Origin: DASSUW01 sp963806395
Lineage (GTDB): Bacteria; Actinomycetota; Thermoleophilia; Solirubrobacterales; Solirubrobacteraceae
Length of the DNA: 64,000 nt
Assembly (NCBI GenBank): GCA_963806395.1
Contig: CAWDYI010000020.1
Location: 62,001 to 126,000, forward strand
Direction of reading: 5' to 3'
Both the position numbers and the translations under genes were made by a program. The notes beneath the pieces are model-generated. The model ran no database searches, was not told the DNA's origin, and saw only the letters and a program-made list of their open reading frames with translations. Positions 41,870 through 50,267 of the stretch are shown here, in pieces; the stretch's first letter is position 1; each line of letters begins with the position of its first letter.

Positions 41870-44502
41870 GCGTGACCGGAGTGAACGAGCGGCTCGCGGC
41901 GTTGACGGCGGCGGGCACGAGCGTGTGGCTGGACCAGATCCGGCGCGGGATGATCGAGGACGGTGAGCTGAACCGGCTCGTCGACGAGGACTCGCTGCGC
42001 GGGCTGACCTCGAACCCGGCGATCTTCGAGAAGGCGATCCTCGGCTCGCCCGACTACGACGACGACCTTGCCGCCGCCGCCCGCGAGGGCCTCTCCGCGC
42101 GCGAGGTGTACCGGCGGCTGGCCGTCCGCGACGTGCAGCTCGCCGCCGACGTGCTGCGGCCGGTGTACGACGAGACCGCCGGCTACGACGGCTACGTCTC
42201 GCTCGAGGTCGCGCCGCGGCTGGCGCACGACACCGAGGGCACGCTCGAGCAGGCGCGGATGTACTGGGACCTGGTCGACCGCCCGAACCTGATGGTCAAG
42301 ATCCCCGCCACCGACGAGGGGATCCCGGCGATCGAGCAGGCGCTGTACGAGGGCATGAACGTCAACGTCACGCTGCTGTTCGCCGTGTCGTATTACGAGC
42401 GCGTGATGGACGCCTTCATCACCGCGAACGAGCGCCGCCACAAGGAGGGCAAGCCGCTCGACCGGCACTCGGTCGCATCATTCTTCGTCTCGCGCGTCGA
42501 CACCGAGATCGACAAACGGCTGGAGGCGCTCGGCCGCAGCGACCTCGCCGGCCGTGCCGGGCTCGCCAACGCGCGCGCCGCCTACCGCGCGTTCCAGCGC
42601 GTGTTCGAGGGCGAGCGGTTCGCACCGCTGCGCGAGGCCGGCGCGCCCGTGCAGCGCCCGCTGTGGGCGTCCACCGGCGTGAAGAACCCGGCGTATCCCG
42701 AGACCATGTACGTCTACGGCCTGGTCGGGCCCGACACCGTGAACACGATGCCGCTCCCGACGCTCACCGCTGCGGCGCGCGAGGGCGAGGTCACCGGCAC
42801 GACCGCGGCGGACGACCCGACGGACGACCTCGACGCCCTGCGCGAGGCGGGCATCGACCTCGACGACGTCACCGCGCAACTCCTGCGTGACGGCATCGAC
42901 GCGTTCGTGGTGCCGATGAACAAGCTGCTGGACGGGATCGAGTCCAAGCGCGAGGCGATCGTCACCGGCCGCCCCGCCGCGATCGAGGCCGATCTGCCGG
43001 CCGCGCTCGAGCAGGCCGTCGCCGGCCGGCTGCGGCGCGCCGTCGACGATGACGTCGTCCACCGGATCTGGCACCGCGACGGCACGCTGTGGGCGCCGGC
43101 GGGCACGCCCGAGGTCACCGACCGGCTCGGCTGGCTCGACATCTCCGAGAAGATGCTCGACCACGTCGACGAGCTCGAAGGGCTCGCCGACGAGGTCCGC
43201 GCTGCCGGCTACACCGACGCCGTGGTGCTCGGCATGGGCGGCTCGAGCCTCGCACCCGAGGTGTTCCGCCAGTCCTGCGCGGAGCCGGCGATGCGCCTGC
43301 ACGTCCTCGACTCGACGCATCCGGATCAGATCCAGGCGACGGCCGACGCGCTCGACCTGGACAAGACCGTGTTCATCGTCTCCTCCAAGTCCGGCGGGAC
43401 GATCGAGACGCGGTCGCAGTTCAAGTTCTTCCACGAGCGCCAGCCCGACGGCGCCCACTACGTGGCGGTCACCGACCCGGGCACCGCGCTCGCCCGGCTC
43501 GGCCGCGAGCACGGCTTCCGGCGCGTGTTCGAGAACGACCCGGACATCGGCGGCCGCTACTCGGCGCTGTCGTACTTCGGGCTCGTGCCGGCCGCGTTGC
43601 TCGGCGTCGACATCCGCGCCGTGCTGGAGAGCGCCGAGGTGGCGGTCCAGGGCTGCCGCCAGAACGACGGCAACTCGGGCCTCTGGCTCGGGATCGCGCT
43701 CGGCGAGCTGGCTCTCCACGGCCGCGACAAGCTGACGTTCGTGGTCGACGAGCCGCTGTCGTCGTTCGGGCTGTGGGCCGAGCAGCTGGTGGCCGAGTCG
43801 ACCGGCAAGCACGGCCGCGGCATCCTGCCGATCGCCGACGAGCCGGCGGTCGATCCGGACGCCTACGGGCAGGATCGCGTGTTCCTGCACATCTCGACCG
43901 GCGACGAGAGCAACGCCGCGCACGTGGCCGCGCTGCGCAAGGCCGGCCACCCGACGATCACCGTCCACGCCGAGGGCCCGGCCGACCTCGGCCGGATCTT
44001 CTTCTCCTCCGAGTTCGCGACCGCGGTCGTCGGCTGGGTGCTGGAGATCAACCCGTTCGACCAGCCGAACGTGCAGGAGGCCAAGGACAACACGAGCCGG
44101 GTTCTGAAGGAGGGAGCGCCGCACCTCGAGCCCGGCCAGCTCGGCGAGATGCTCGCCGGGCTCGCGCCGCCGCGCTACCTGGCGATCCTGGCGTTCATGC
44201 CCTACAGCGACGAGCTCGATGCCGGCGTGGCGAAGCTGCGCGCGAAGCTGATCTCCGACCACGGAGTGGCGACGACGTTCGGCTACGGCCCTCGCTACCT
44301 GCACTCGACGGGTCAGTTCCACAAGGGCGGCCCGCCGACCGGCGCCTTCCTCGAGATCGTCGACGAGCCGCAGGCCGACCTCCCGGTGCCCGGCGAGCCG
44401 TTCACGTTCGGCCAGCTGATCCGCGCGCAGGCCGACGGCGACCTACAGACGCTCCGCTCCCACGGCCTCGACGCCGTGCGGACCGGGAAGGAGATCCTCT
44501 GA
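41866..44502 (+). CDS. Bifunctional transaldolase / glucose-6-phosphate isomerase
   Basis: 878 aa, two enzymes fused. Residues 1 to about 370 are transaldolase: SLRGLTSNPAIFEKAI near residue 45 and the Schiff-base lysine in LMVKIPATDEG (Lys145). Residues about 390-878 are phosphoglucose isomerase: VLGMGGSSLAPEVF near 455, FIVSSKSGGTIETR near 505, and the C-terminal QFHKGGPPTG. Tal-pgi fusions are known in several bacterial lineages. It links the non-oxidative branch to glycolysis. ATGA overlap with tkt. Confidence 0.95.
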   Translation: MSVTGVNERLAALTAAGTSVWLDQIRRGMIEDGELNRLVDEDSLRGLTSNPAIFEKAILGSPDYDDDLAAAAREGLSAREVYRRLAVRDVQLAADVLRPVYDETAGYDGYVSLEVAPRLAHDTEGTLEQARMYWDLVDRPNLMVKIPATDEGIPAIEQALYEGMNVNVTLLFAVSYYERVMDAFITANERRHKEGKPLDRHSVASFFVSRVDTEIDKRLEALGRSDLAGRAGLANARAAYRAFQRVFEGERFAPLREAGAPVQRPLWASTGVKNPAYPETMYVYGLVGPDTVNTMPLPTLTAAAREGEVTGTTAADDPTDDLDALREAGIDLDDVTAQLLRDGIDAFVVPMNKLLDGIESKREAIVTGRPAAIEADLPAALEQAVAGRLRRAVDDDVVHRIWHRDGTLWAPAGTPEVTDRLGWLDISEKMLDHVDELEGLADEVRAAGYTDAVVLGMGGSSLAPEVFRQSCAEPAMRLHVLDSTHPDQIQATADALDLDKTVFIVSSKSGGTIETRSQFKFFHERQPDGAHYVAVTDPGTALARLGREHGFRRVFENDPDIGGRYSALSYFGLVPAALLGVDIRAVLESAEVAVQGCRQNDGNSGLWLGIALGELALHGRDKLTFVVDEPLSSFGLWAEQLVAESTGKHGRGILPIADEPAVDPDAYGQDRVFLHISTGDESNAAHVAALRKAGHPTITVHAEGPADLGRIFFSSEFATAVVGWVLEINPFDQPNVQEAKDNTSRVLKEGAPHLEPGQLGEMLAGLAPPRYLAILAFMPYSDELDAGVAKLRAKLISDHGVATTFGYGPRYLHSTGQFHKGGPPTGAFLEIVDEPQADLPVPGEPFTFGQLIRAQADGDLQTLRSHGLDAVRTGKEIL

Positions 44503-45407
44503 TGCAACTCGGCTTCATCGGGCTCGGGAAGATGGGCGGCAACATGGTCCATCGCATCCACCGCGACTCGGACAACCAGGTCGTCGCGTTCGACTACAGC
44601 GCGGATGCGGTGAGCGCCGCCGAGAGCCACGGCGCCGAGGGCGCGTCGTCGCTCGAGGACCTCGTGGCCAAACTCTCCCCGCCGCGCACGGTGTGGCTGA
44701 TGGTGCCCGCCGGAGACCCGACCGAGCAGACCGTCAACACGCTCGCCGACCTGCTCGACTCCGGCGACACGATCGTCGACGGCGGCAACACGAACTGGCA
44801 CGACGACGTGCGGCGCGCCGCCGCGCTTGACGAGCGCGGCATCCACTACGTCGACGTCGGCACCTCCGGCGGCGTGTGGGGCCTCGAGGTCGGCTACTGC
44901 ATGATGGTCGGCGGCTACGAGGAGAGCGTGCAGCGGCTGGCGCCGATCCTCGACGTGCTCGCCCCGCCGGACGGCTGGCGCCGGTTCGGCGACGCAGGCG
45001 CGGGCCACTTCGTGAAGATGGTCCACAACGGCGTCGAGTACGGGATGATGCAGGCCTACGCCGAGGGCTTCGAGCTGATGTACAAGTCGAAGTTCGACGT
45101 CGACCTCAAGGAGGTCGCCGGCCTCTGGCAGCGCGGGTCCGTGGTCCGCTCCTGGCTCTGCGAGCTGGCCGAGAAGGCGTTCGCCGAGGAGGGCAACGAC
45201 CTCGCCGCCCTCAAGGGGCATGTCAGCGACTCCGGCGAGGGGCGCTGGACGATCATCGATGCGATCGACCACGACGTGCCGACCCCGGTCATCACCGCCG
45301 CGCTGTACGCTCGCTTCTACTCGCGCGGGGAGGGGGAGTACACGCATAAGGTGCTCGCCGCACTGCGCAACCAGTTCGGGGGCCACGCCGTCGAGCGATC
45401 GGGATGA
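44502..45407 (+). CDS. gnd: 6-phosphogluconate dehydrogenase, short (YqeC/GndA-like) form
   Basis: 301 aa, the short decarboxylating class rather than the approximately 470-aa enzyme. NAD(P) fold GFIGLGKMGGNM at the N-terminus, DVGTSGGVWGLEVGYCMMVGG near residue 125, catalytic Lys in GHFVKMVHNGVEYGMMQA near 170, and the helical C-terminal domain. The first strand is followed by FDYSADAV; the acidic residue suits NAD better than NADP (inference). TGATG overlap with tal-pgi. Confidence 0.92.
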   Translation: MQLGFIGLGKMGGNMVHRIHRDSDNQVVAFDYSADAVSAAESHGAEGASSLEDLVAKLSPPRTVWLMVPAGDPTEQTVNTLADLLDSGDTIVDGGNTNWHDDVRRAAALDERGIHYVDVGTSGGVWGLEVGYCMMVGGYEESVQRLAPILDVLAPPDGWRRFGDAGAGHFVKMVHNGVEYGMMQAYAEGFELMYKSKFDVDLKEVAGLWQRGSVVRSWLCELAEKAFAEEGNDLAALKGHVSDSGEGRWTIIDAIDHDVPTPVITAALYARFYSRGEGEYTHKVLAALRNQFGGHAVERSG

Positions 45408-46933
45408 TGGCCGTCACCGCGACCGAGAACCCGCTGACCGAGGGGCTCGAGCGGCTCCCGGTCCCGCCGACCACGCTCGTCATCTTCGGGGCGACCGGCG
45501 ACCTCTCGCGCCGCAAGCTGCTGCCGGCGCTCTACAACCTCGCGCACGAGGGAGCGCTGCCCGCCCGCTTCAACCTGGTCGGCGTCTCGCGCCGCGACCA
45601 GACCGACGAGCAGTTCCGCGCCCAGGCGCGTGAGTCGATCGCACAGTTCTCGCGCCGCAAGCCCGACGAGCAGCTGCTCGACGGCCTCGTCGGCCGGATG
45701 CGCTATCTCGGGATCCCGTTCGACGACACCACCGGCTACTCGCGGCTGGGCGCGGCGCTGGACGAGCTCGACCAGGAGGCCGGCGAGCCGCTCGACCGCG
45801 TCTACTACCTCTCGACCGCGCCGGAGTTCTTCGGCGTCATCACCGAGGCGATCAGGGAGAACGGCCTGCACCGGCACGAGCACGCCGACGTGCGCGCCGT
45901 GATCGAGAAGCCGTTCGGCACCGACCTCGTCTCCGCACGCGCGCTGCAGGACGTCGTGCACTCCGTCTTCCGCGAGCGCCAGGTGTTCCGGATCGACCAC
46001 TACCTGGGCAAGGAGACGGTCCAGAACGTGATGGCGTTCCGGTTCGCGAACTACATGTTCGAGCCGGTCTGGAACCGCAACTACATCGACCACATCCAGA
46101 TCACCGCGGCCGAGGACATCGGGATCGGCTCGCGCGCGGGTTACTACGACTCCGCGGGCGCCCTGCGCGACCTGGTGCAGAACCACATGCTGCAGCTGCT
46201 GACGCTCGTGTGCATGGAGCCGCCGACCACGTTCGAGGCGAACAAGGTGCGCGACGAGAAGGTCAAGGTCCTGCAGGCGATCGAGCCGCCGACGCCCGAG
46301 CAGGTCGCCGAGATGACGGTGCGCGCGCGCTACACGGCCGGCATGGTCGGCGGCAGCGAGGCGCTCGGCTACCTCGAGGAGGAGGGCGTGCCGGGTGAGT
46401 CGGAGACCGAGACCTACGCGGCGCTCAGGCTCGAGGTGCACAACTGGCGCTGGGCGGGCGTGCCGATCGTCCTGCGCACCGGCAAGCGGCTGGCGCGCAA
46501 GGTGACCGAGATCGCGGTCCAGCTCAAGCCGGTCCCGCACATGGCGTTCCAGTCCAAGGGCTCGGTCGGCGTCCAGCCGAACCAACTGATCCTCACGATG
46601 CAGCCGAACGAGGGCGTCTCGCTGTCGCTGGGCGCGAAGATCCCGGGCTCGAGCATGCGGATCCGGCCCGTGAACATGGAGTTCCTGTACGGCACGTCGT
46701 TCATGTCGCAGTCGCCGGAGGCGTACGAGCGGCTGATCCTCGACGCGATGCGCGGCGACGCGACGCTGTTCACGCGCAACGACGAGGTCGACGCGCAGTG
46801 GTCGATCATGGACCCGATCCTCCAGACGTGGGCCGCCGGCAGCCCACCGCTCGCCGAGTACGAGGCGGGCACGCCGGGACCGGCCGAGGCCGACGCGCTG
46901 ATCGGCGAGGGCCGCCACTGGAGGCCGTTGTGA
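45404..46933 (+). CDS. zwf: Glucose-6-phosphate dehydrogenase
   Basis: 509 aa. Coenzyme motif VIFGATGDLSRRKLLPALY near residue 27; active-site RIDHYLGKETVQN near 200 with the catalytic histidine; C-terminal region MRIRPVNMEFLYG. It makes 6-phosphogluconolactone and reducing cofactor, the entry to the oxidative branch. Start is ATG 45404 or the adjacent ATG 45407; both overlap the gnd stop. Confidence 0.96.
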   Translation: MMAVTATENPLTEGLERLPVPPTTLVIFGATGDLSRRKLLPALYNLAHEGALPARFNLVGVSRRDQTDEQFRAQARESIAQFSRRKPDEQLLDGLVGRMRYLGIPFDDTTGYSRLGAALDELDQEAGEPLDRVYYLSTAPEFFGVITEAIRENGLHRHEHADVRAVIEKPFGTDLVSARALQDVVHSVFRERQVFRIDHYLGKETVQNVMAFRFANYMFEPVWNRNYIDHIQITAAEDIGIGSRAGYYDSAGALRDLVQNHMLQLLTLVCMEPPTTFEANKVRDEKVKVLQAIEPPTPEQVAEMTVRARYTAGMVGGSEALGYLEEEGVPGESETETYAALRLEVHNWRWAGVPIVLRTGKRLARKVTEIAVQLKPVPHMAFQSKGSVGVQPNQLILTMQPNEGVSLSLGAKIPGSSMRIRPVNMEFLYGTSFMSQSPEAYERLILDAMRGDATLFTRNDEVDAQWSIMDPILQTWAAGSPPLAEYEAGTPGPAEADALIGEGRHWRPL

Positions 46934-47093
46934 TCCCCCCGACGGGCCCCCACGCCCCTGGACGGGCGCAGCCGGCGCCTGGCGGCGTCCTCGGTCGGGG
47001 CAAGGGCTCCGCCATTGCACCCTCCCTGCGTCCTTGCCAGGCATCCGCCTGCATCCCGCCCATGGACGCGCGGACCCGCCGGAGGAATCACTA
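46934..47093 (+). other. zwf-opcA intercistronic region with a stem
   Basis: 160 bp without a gene, the only long gap inside an otherwise overlapping operon. GGCAAGG (46999-47005) and CCTTGCC (47032-47038) can pair around a 26-nt loop. That loop contains ACCCTCCC, which could instead pair with the opcA Shine-Dalgarno GGAGGA (47081-47086). This may modulate opcA-to-rpiB translation; the pairing is inferred. Confidence 0.4.
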
Positions 47094-48146
47094 GTGGACG
47101 AGGTCTGGTCCGAGCGGGACACGACGCCGGCGCGGATCGAGGCCGCGCTGCGTGACATCGTCACCGAGCACCACCACTCGGACCATCCGTTCGTGCCGGC
47201 GCGCGTGCTCAACGTCGTCGTGGTCGTCGACGGCGAGTACCGCGGCGAGATCGAGAACCGGCTCGAGCGGGTCGGGCGCTACCACCCGTCGCGGCTGGTG
47301 CTGTGCGCGGTCGAGGAGGGGCGCGAGACGATCGACGCGTGGGCGGGCGTCGGGACCGACGACGCCGAGCCGAGCCCCGGCCACATCGCGGTCGCGCGCG
47401 AGCGCGTGGAGCTCGAGATCGGCCCTCGTCACCTCTCGAAGCTCGACACGATCGTCGATCCGATGCTCGTCTCCGACTTGGCGACGATGGTGTGGGCGCC
47501 GCACGGCCACAAGCAGGCACTCGACTCGCTGCGCCGGCTGGCGCAGATCGTGCTGGTCGACAGCCAGGACGAGCCGGACGTGACCGGTGCGCTGCGGCGC
47601 GCCGCCGACCTCTCGGGCTACGCCTACGTGGTCGACCTCGCGTGGCTGCGCTCGACGCCGTGGCGCGAGCGCGTGGCCGCCGCGTTCGACCCGCCGGCGC
47701 TGCGCGCGGCACTCTCCGGCGTGTCCGGCGTGACCGTGCGCCACCGCCACGACTCGCTCGCCGCCGCGCTCCTGTTCTGCGGCTGGTTGTCCTCCCGGCT
47801 GGGCTGGAAGGCGGAGTCGCTCGCGGCCACCGGTGCCGGCCTGACCGGGCACGCGCGCGGCCGCCGGCAGGAGGTCCGCATCAAGCTGACGCCGGTCGGG
47901 CAGGACTCGCCGGGGCTCGCGGGGGTGACGATCGAGACCGCGTCCGGTGAGGCGGTGTCGCTCGACCGCGCACCCGGCGGCCTGAAGGCGGTCCGCCGCG
48001 CGCGCGACGGCAGCGAGCTGACGTGGACCGTGCTGGGCGCCTCGCGCGGCGAGGGAGGCATCCTCGGCGAGGGTGTCAGGCAGGCGCTGCTGCGCGATCC
48101 GACGTACCGTCCCGCCCTGTCGTGCGCGCAGCTCATGGTCTCGTGA
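47094..48146 (+). CDS. opcA: Glucose-6-phosphate dehydrogenase assembly protein OpcA
   Basis: 350 aa from GTG 47094, with GGAGGA 7 nt upstream. Two-domain OpcA layout: N-terminal RVLNVVVVVDGEY and the RHLSKLDTIVDPMLVSDLATMVW region near residue 120, then the C-terminal LLFCGWLSSRLGW and EVRIKLTPV. In cyanobacteria and actinobacteria OpcA binds and activates G6PDH. Position directly after zwf agrees with the known gene order zwf-opcA-pgl. Confidence 0.9.
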   Translation: MDEVWSERDTTPARIEAALRDIVTEHHHSDHPFVPARVLNVVVVVDGEYRGEIENRLERVGRYHPSRLVLCAVEEGRETIDAWAGVGTDDAEPSPGHIAVARERVELEIGPRHLSKLDTIVDPMLVSDLATMVWAPHGHKQALDSLRRLAQIVLVDSQDEPDVTGALRRAADLSGYAYVVDLAWLRSTPWRERVAAAFDPPALRAALSGVSGVTVRHRHDSLAAALLFCGWLSSRLGWKAESLAATGAGLTGHARGRRQEVRIKLTPVGQDSPGLAGVTIETASGEAVSLDRAPGGLKAVRRARDGSELTWTVLGASRGEGGILGEGVRQALLRDPTYRPALSCAQLMVS

Positions 48147-48823
48147 TGGAGATCACAGTCCTCGAAGATCCCGCTGAGGCGGTCGCCGACCTGTTGGTGC
48201 AGGTCGGCGCGGCCGGCGGTCAGATCGTGCTCACGGGCGGCTCATCGCCCAAGCACGCGTACGAGGTCGCCGCCGCGCGCGGTGCCGACTGGAGCGGCGC
48301 GACCGTGTGGTTCAGCGACGAGCGCTGCGTGCCGCCCGACGACGAGCTGTCGAACTTCGCGATGGCGAACGCCGCGCTTCTGTCGCGCCTGGCGTCGCCG
48401 CCGCACGTGGAGCGGATGCAGGGCGAGCTGGGCCATGAGGCAGGCGCGGGTGCGTACGAGGCAGCGATCCGCGAGCGGCTCGGCAACGAGCCGCGGTGGG
48501 ACGTCGCGCTGCTCGGCCTCGGGCCGGACGCGCACACAGCGTCGCTGTTCCCCTCAAAGCCGGAGAAGGACGTCACGGACCGGCTCGTCGCCGGCGTGCC
48601 GGAGGCGGGGATGGAGCCGCAGGTGCCGCGCATCTCACTCACGCTGCCGGCACTCTGCGCCGCCCGCCACGTCGTGTTCCTCATCACGGGCGCCGAGAAG
48701 GCCGAGGCGGTCCGGCGAGCGTTCGGCGACCCGCCGGATCCCATTTCGCCGGCGGCACACGTACGGCCCACCGCCGGTGAGCTGACGGTGTTCCTCGACC
48801 CCTCCGCGGCGGCTTCCTGGTGA
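48146..48823 (+). CDS. pgl: 6-phosphogluconolactonase
   Basis: 225 aa, DevB/SOL family. IVLTGGSSPKHAYE near residue 30, VWFSDERCVPPDDELSNFAM near 55, LLGLGPDAHTASLFP near 130, and RISLTLPAL. It hydrolyses the G6PDH product. ATG 48146 shares its A with the opcA stop (TGATG). Confidence 0.93.
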   Translation: MEITVLEDPAEAVADLLVQVGAAGGQIVLTGGSSPKHAYEVAAARGADWSGATVWFSDERCVPPDDELSNFAMANAALLSRLASPPHVERMQGELGHEAGAGAYEAAIRERLGNEPRWDVALLGLGPDAHTASLFPSKPEKDVTDRLVAGVPEAGMEPQVPRISLTLPALCAARHVVFLITGAEKAEAVRRAFGDPPDPISPAAHVRPTAGELTVFLDPSAAASW

Positions 48824-49815
48824 ACGACCAGTTCATCGGGATCGACGTCGGCGGCACGAAGATCGCCTGTGCCACGCTCGAGGCCGGGGTCCTCAGCGAG
48901 TCGCGTCTCCAGCACACCGAGCTCGGGAGCGAGGAAGCGCTCGTCGGGCAGCTGATCGCCGCGATCGAGGAGGCGCGCACGGACCGGACGCGGGCGGTCG
49001 CGATCGGCGTCCCGTCGCTGATCGAGTTCGCCACGGGGCGGATCCGGTCGAGCGTGAACATCCCGCTCAAGGACGTCCCGCTGCGTGAGCTGATGACCGA
49101 GCGCGTCGGCTTGCCCGTGTACGTGGAGAACGACGCATCATGCGCCGCGCTCGCGGAGGCGTTCCGCGACGGTCACATGGCGGTCCCGAACCTGGTGATG
49201 TTCACGGTCGGCACCGGCGTCGGCGGCGGTCTCGTGCTCAACGGCCGGCTCTTCCGCGGAGCGACCGGCACCGCGTCGGAGGTCGGGCACACCGTGATCG
49301 GCCTCGACCTGACCGACGGCGCGCCACCGCACTCCGGCGTGTTCCCGCAGGCCGGCTCGCTCGAGGTGCTGGCGTCCGGCCGCGCCCTCGACCAGCTCGC
49401 GGAGGACGCGGCGCGCGCCGACGCCAACTCGTTCCTCGGCAAGCGCCTGAACCGCGACGGCGGGGTGACGGGCCACGACGCCGTCGACGGCGCGCGCGAG
49501 GGCGACGAGGCGTCGGTCCGCTGCGTGCGGATCCTCGGCGAGCGCCTCGGAATCGGCATCGCGAACGCGATCACGATGTTCGACCCGCTCGAGGTCGTGA
49601 TCGGCGGCGGCGTGTCCGCTGCGGGCGAGCTGCTGCTGGGCCCGGCGCGCGAGGTGGCGTGGAAGTACGCCGTGCCCGGCGCGGGCTCGCAGTGCGAGAT
49701 CAGGCTCGCGCGCCACGGGCCGCGCGCCGGCGTGCTCGGAGCGGCGCTGCTCGCCGCCCAGGAGTACGCCGAGGAGACCGGCGGCGTGATGGAGGAGGCG
49801 GTGGAGGGCCGATGA
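48820..49815 (+). CDS. ROK-family sugar kinase (glucokinase-like)
   Basis: 331 aa from GTG 48820 (GTGA overlap). ATP-binding IGIDVGGTKIACATLE at the N-terminus, VYVENDASCAALAEA (catalytic Asp) near residue 105, and TVGTGVGGGLVLNGRLFRG. The ROK zinc motif CxCGxxGCxE, expected after GHTVIGLD, is absent: the stretch reads GAPPHSGVFPQAGSLEVLAS, with no Cys. Either metal-independent or a divergent kinase. Operon context favours glucokinase making glucose-6-P for zwf. Confidence 0.85.
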   Translation: MNDQFIGIDVGGTKIACATLEAGVLSESRLQHTELGSEEALVGQLIAAIEEARTDRTRAVAIGVPSLIEFATGRIRSSVNIPLKDVPLRELMTERVGLPVYVENDASCAALAEAFRDGHMAVPNLVMFTVGTGVGGGLVLNGRLFRGATGTASEVGHTVIGLDLTDGAPPHSGVFPQAGSLEVLASGRALDQLAEDAARADANSFLGKRLNRDGGVTGHDAVDGAREGDEASVRCVRILGERLGIGIANAITMFDPLEVVIGGGVSAAGELLLGPAREVAWKYAVPGAGSQCEIRLARHGPRAGVLGAALLAAQEYAEETGGVMEEAVEGR

Positions 49816-50267
49816 GGATCGCGTGCGCATTCGACCACGCGGGATTCCCGCTGAAGGGACTCGTGCTCGACCTCGTGGCCGAGCTGGGGCACGAGGTGCT
49901 CGACCTCGGCACGAACTCGACCGACCCTGTCGACTATCCCGACATCGCGCGAGCGGGCGCTGAAGCGGTCCGTGACGGCCGCGCCGAGCGCGCGGTGGTG
50001 GTGTGCGGCTCCGGTGCCGGCGTGGCGGTGGCTGCCTGCAAGGTGCCGGGCATCCGCGCCGCGTGCACGCACGACACCTACTCGGCGCATCAGTGCGTCG
50101 AGCATGACGACGTCAACGTGCTCTGCCTCGGTGCGCGCGTGATCGGCCCGGCGCTCGCCGCCGAGGTGATCCGCTCGTTCCTGGCGGCGCACTTCACCGG
50201 AGAGGAGCGCCACGTGCGCCGTCTGGGGAAGATCAACGCGATCGAGCGCGAGTTCACGGGGGGTTGA
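49812..50267 (+). CDS. rpiB: Ribose-5-phosphate isomerase B
   Basis: 151 aa RpiB/LacA family. N-terminal IACAFDHAGFPLKG (Asp-His phosphate site), DPVDYPDIA near residue 40, the catalytic Cys in VVVCGSGAGVAVAACKVPG near 65, and HDDVNVLCLGARVIGP. It interconverts ribulose-5-P and ribose-5-P. ATGA overlap with the kinase gene. Confidence 0.92.
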   Translation: MRIACAFDHAGFPLKGLVLDLVAELGHEVLDLGTNSTDPVDYPDIARAGAEAVRDGRAERAVVVCGSGAGVAVAACKVPGIRAACTHDTYSAHQCVEHDDVNVLCLGARVIGPALAAEVIRSFLAAHFTGEERHVRRLGKINAIEREFTGG

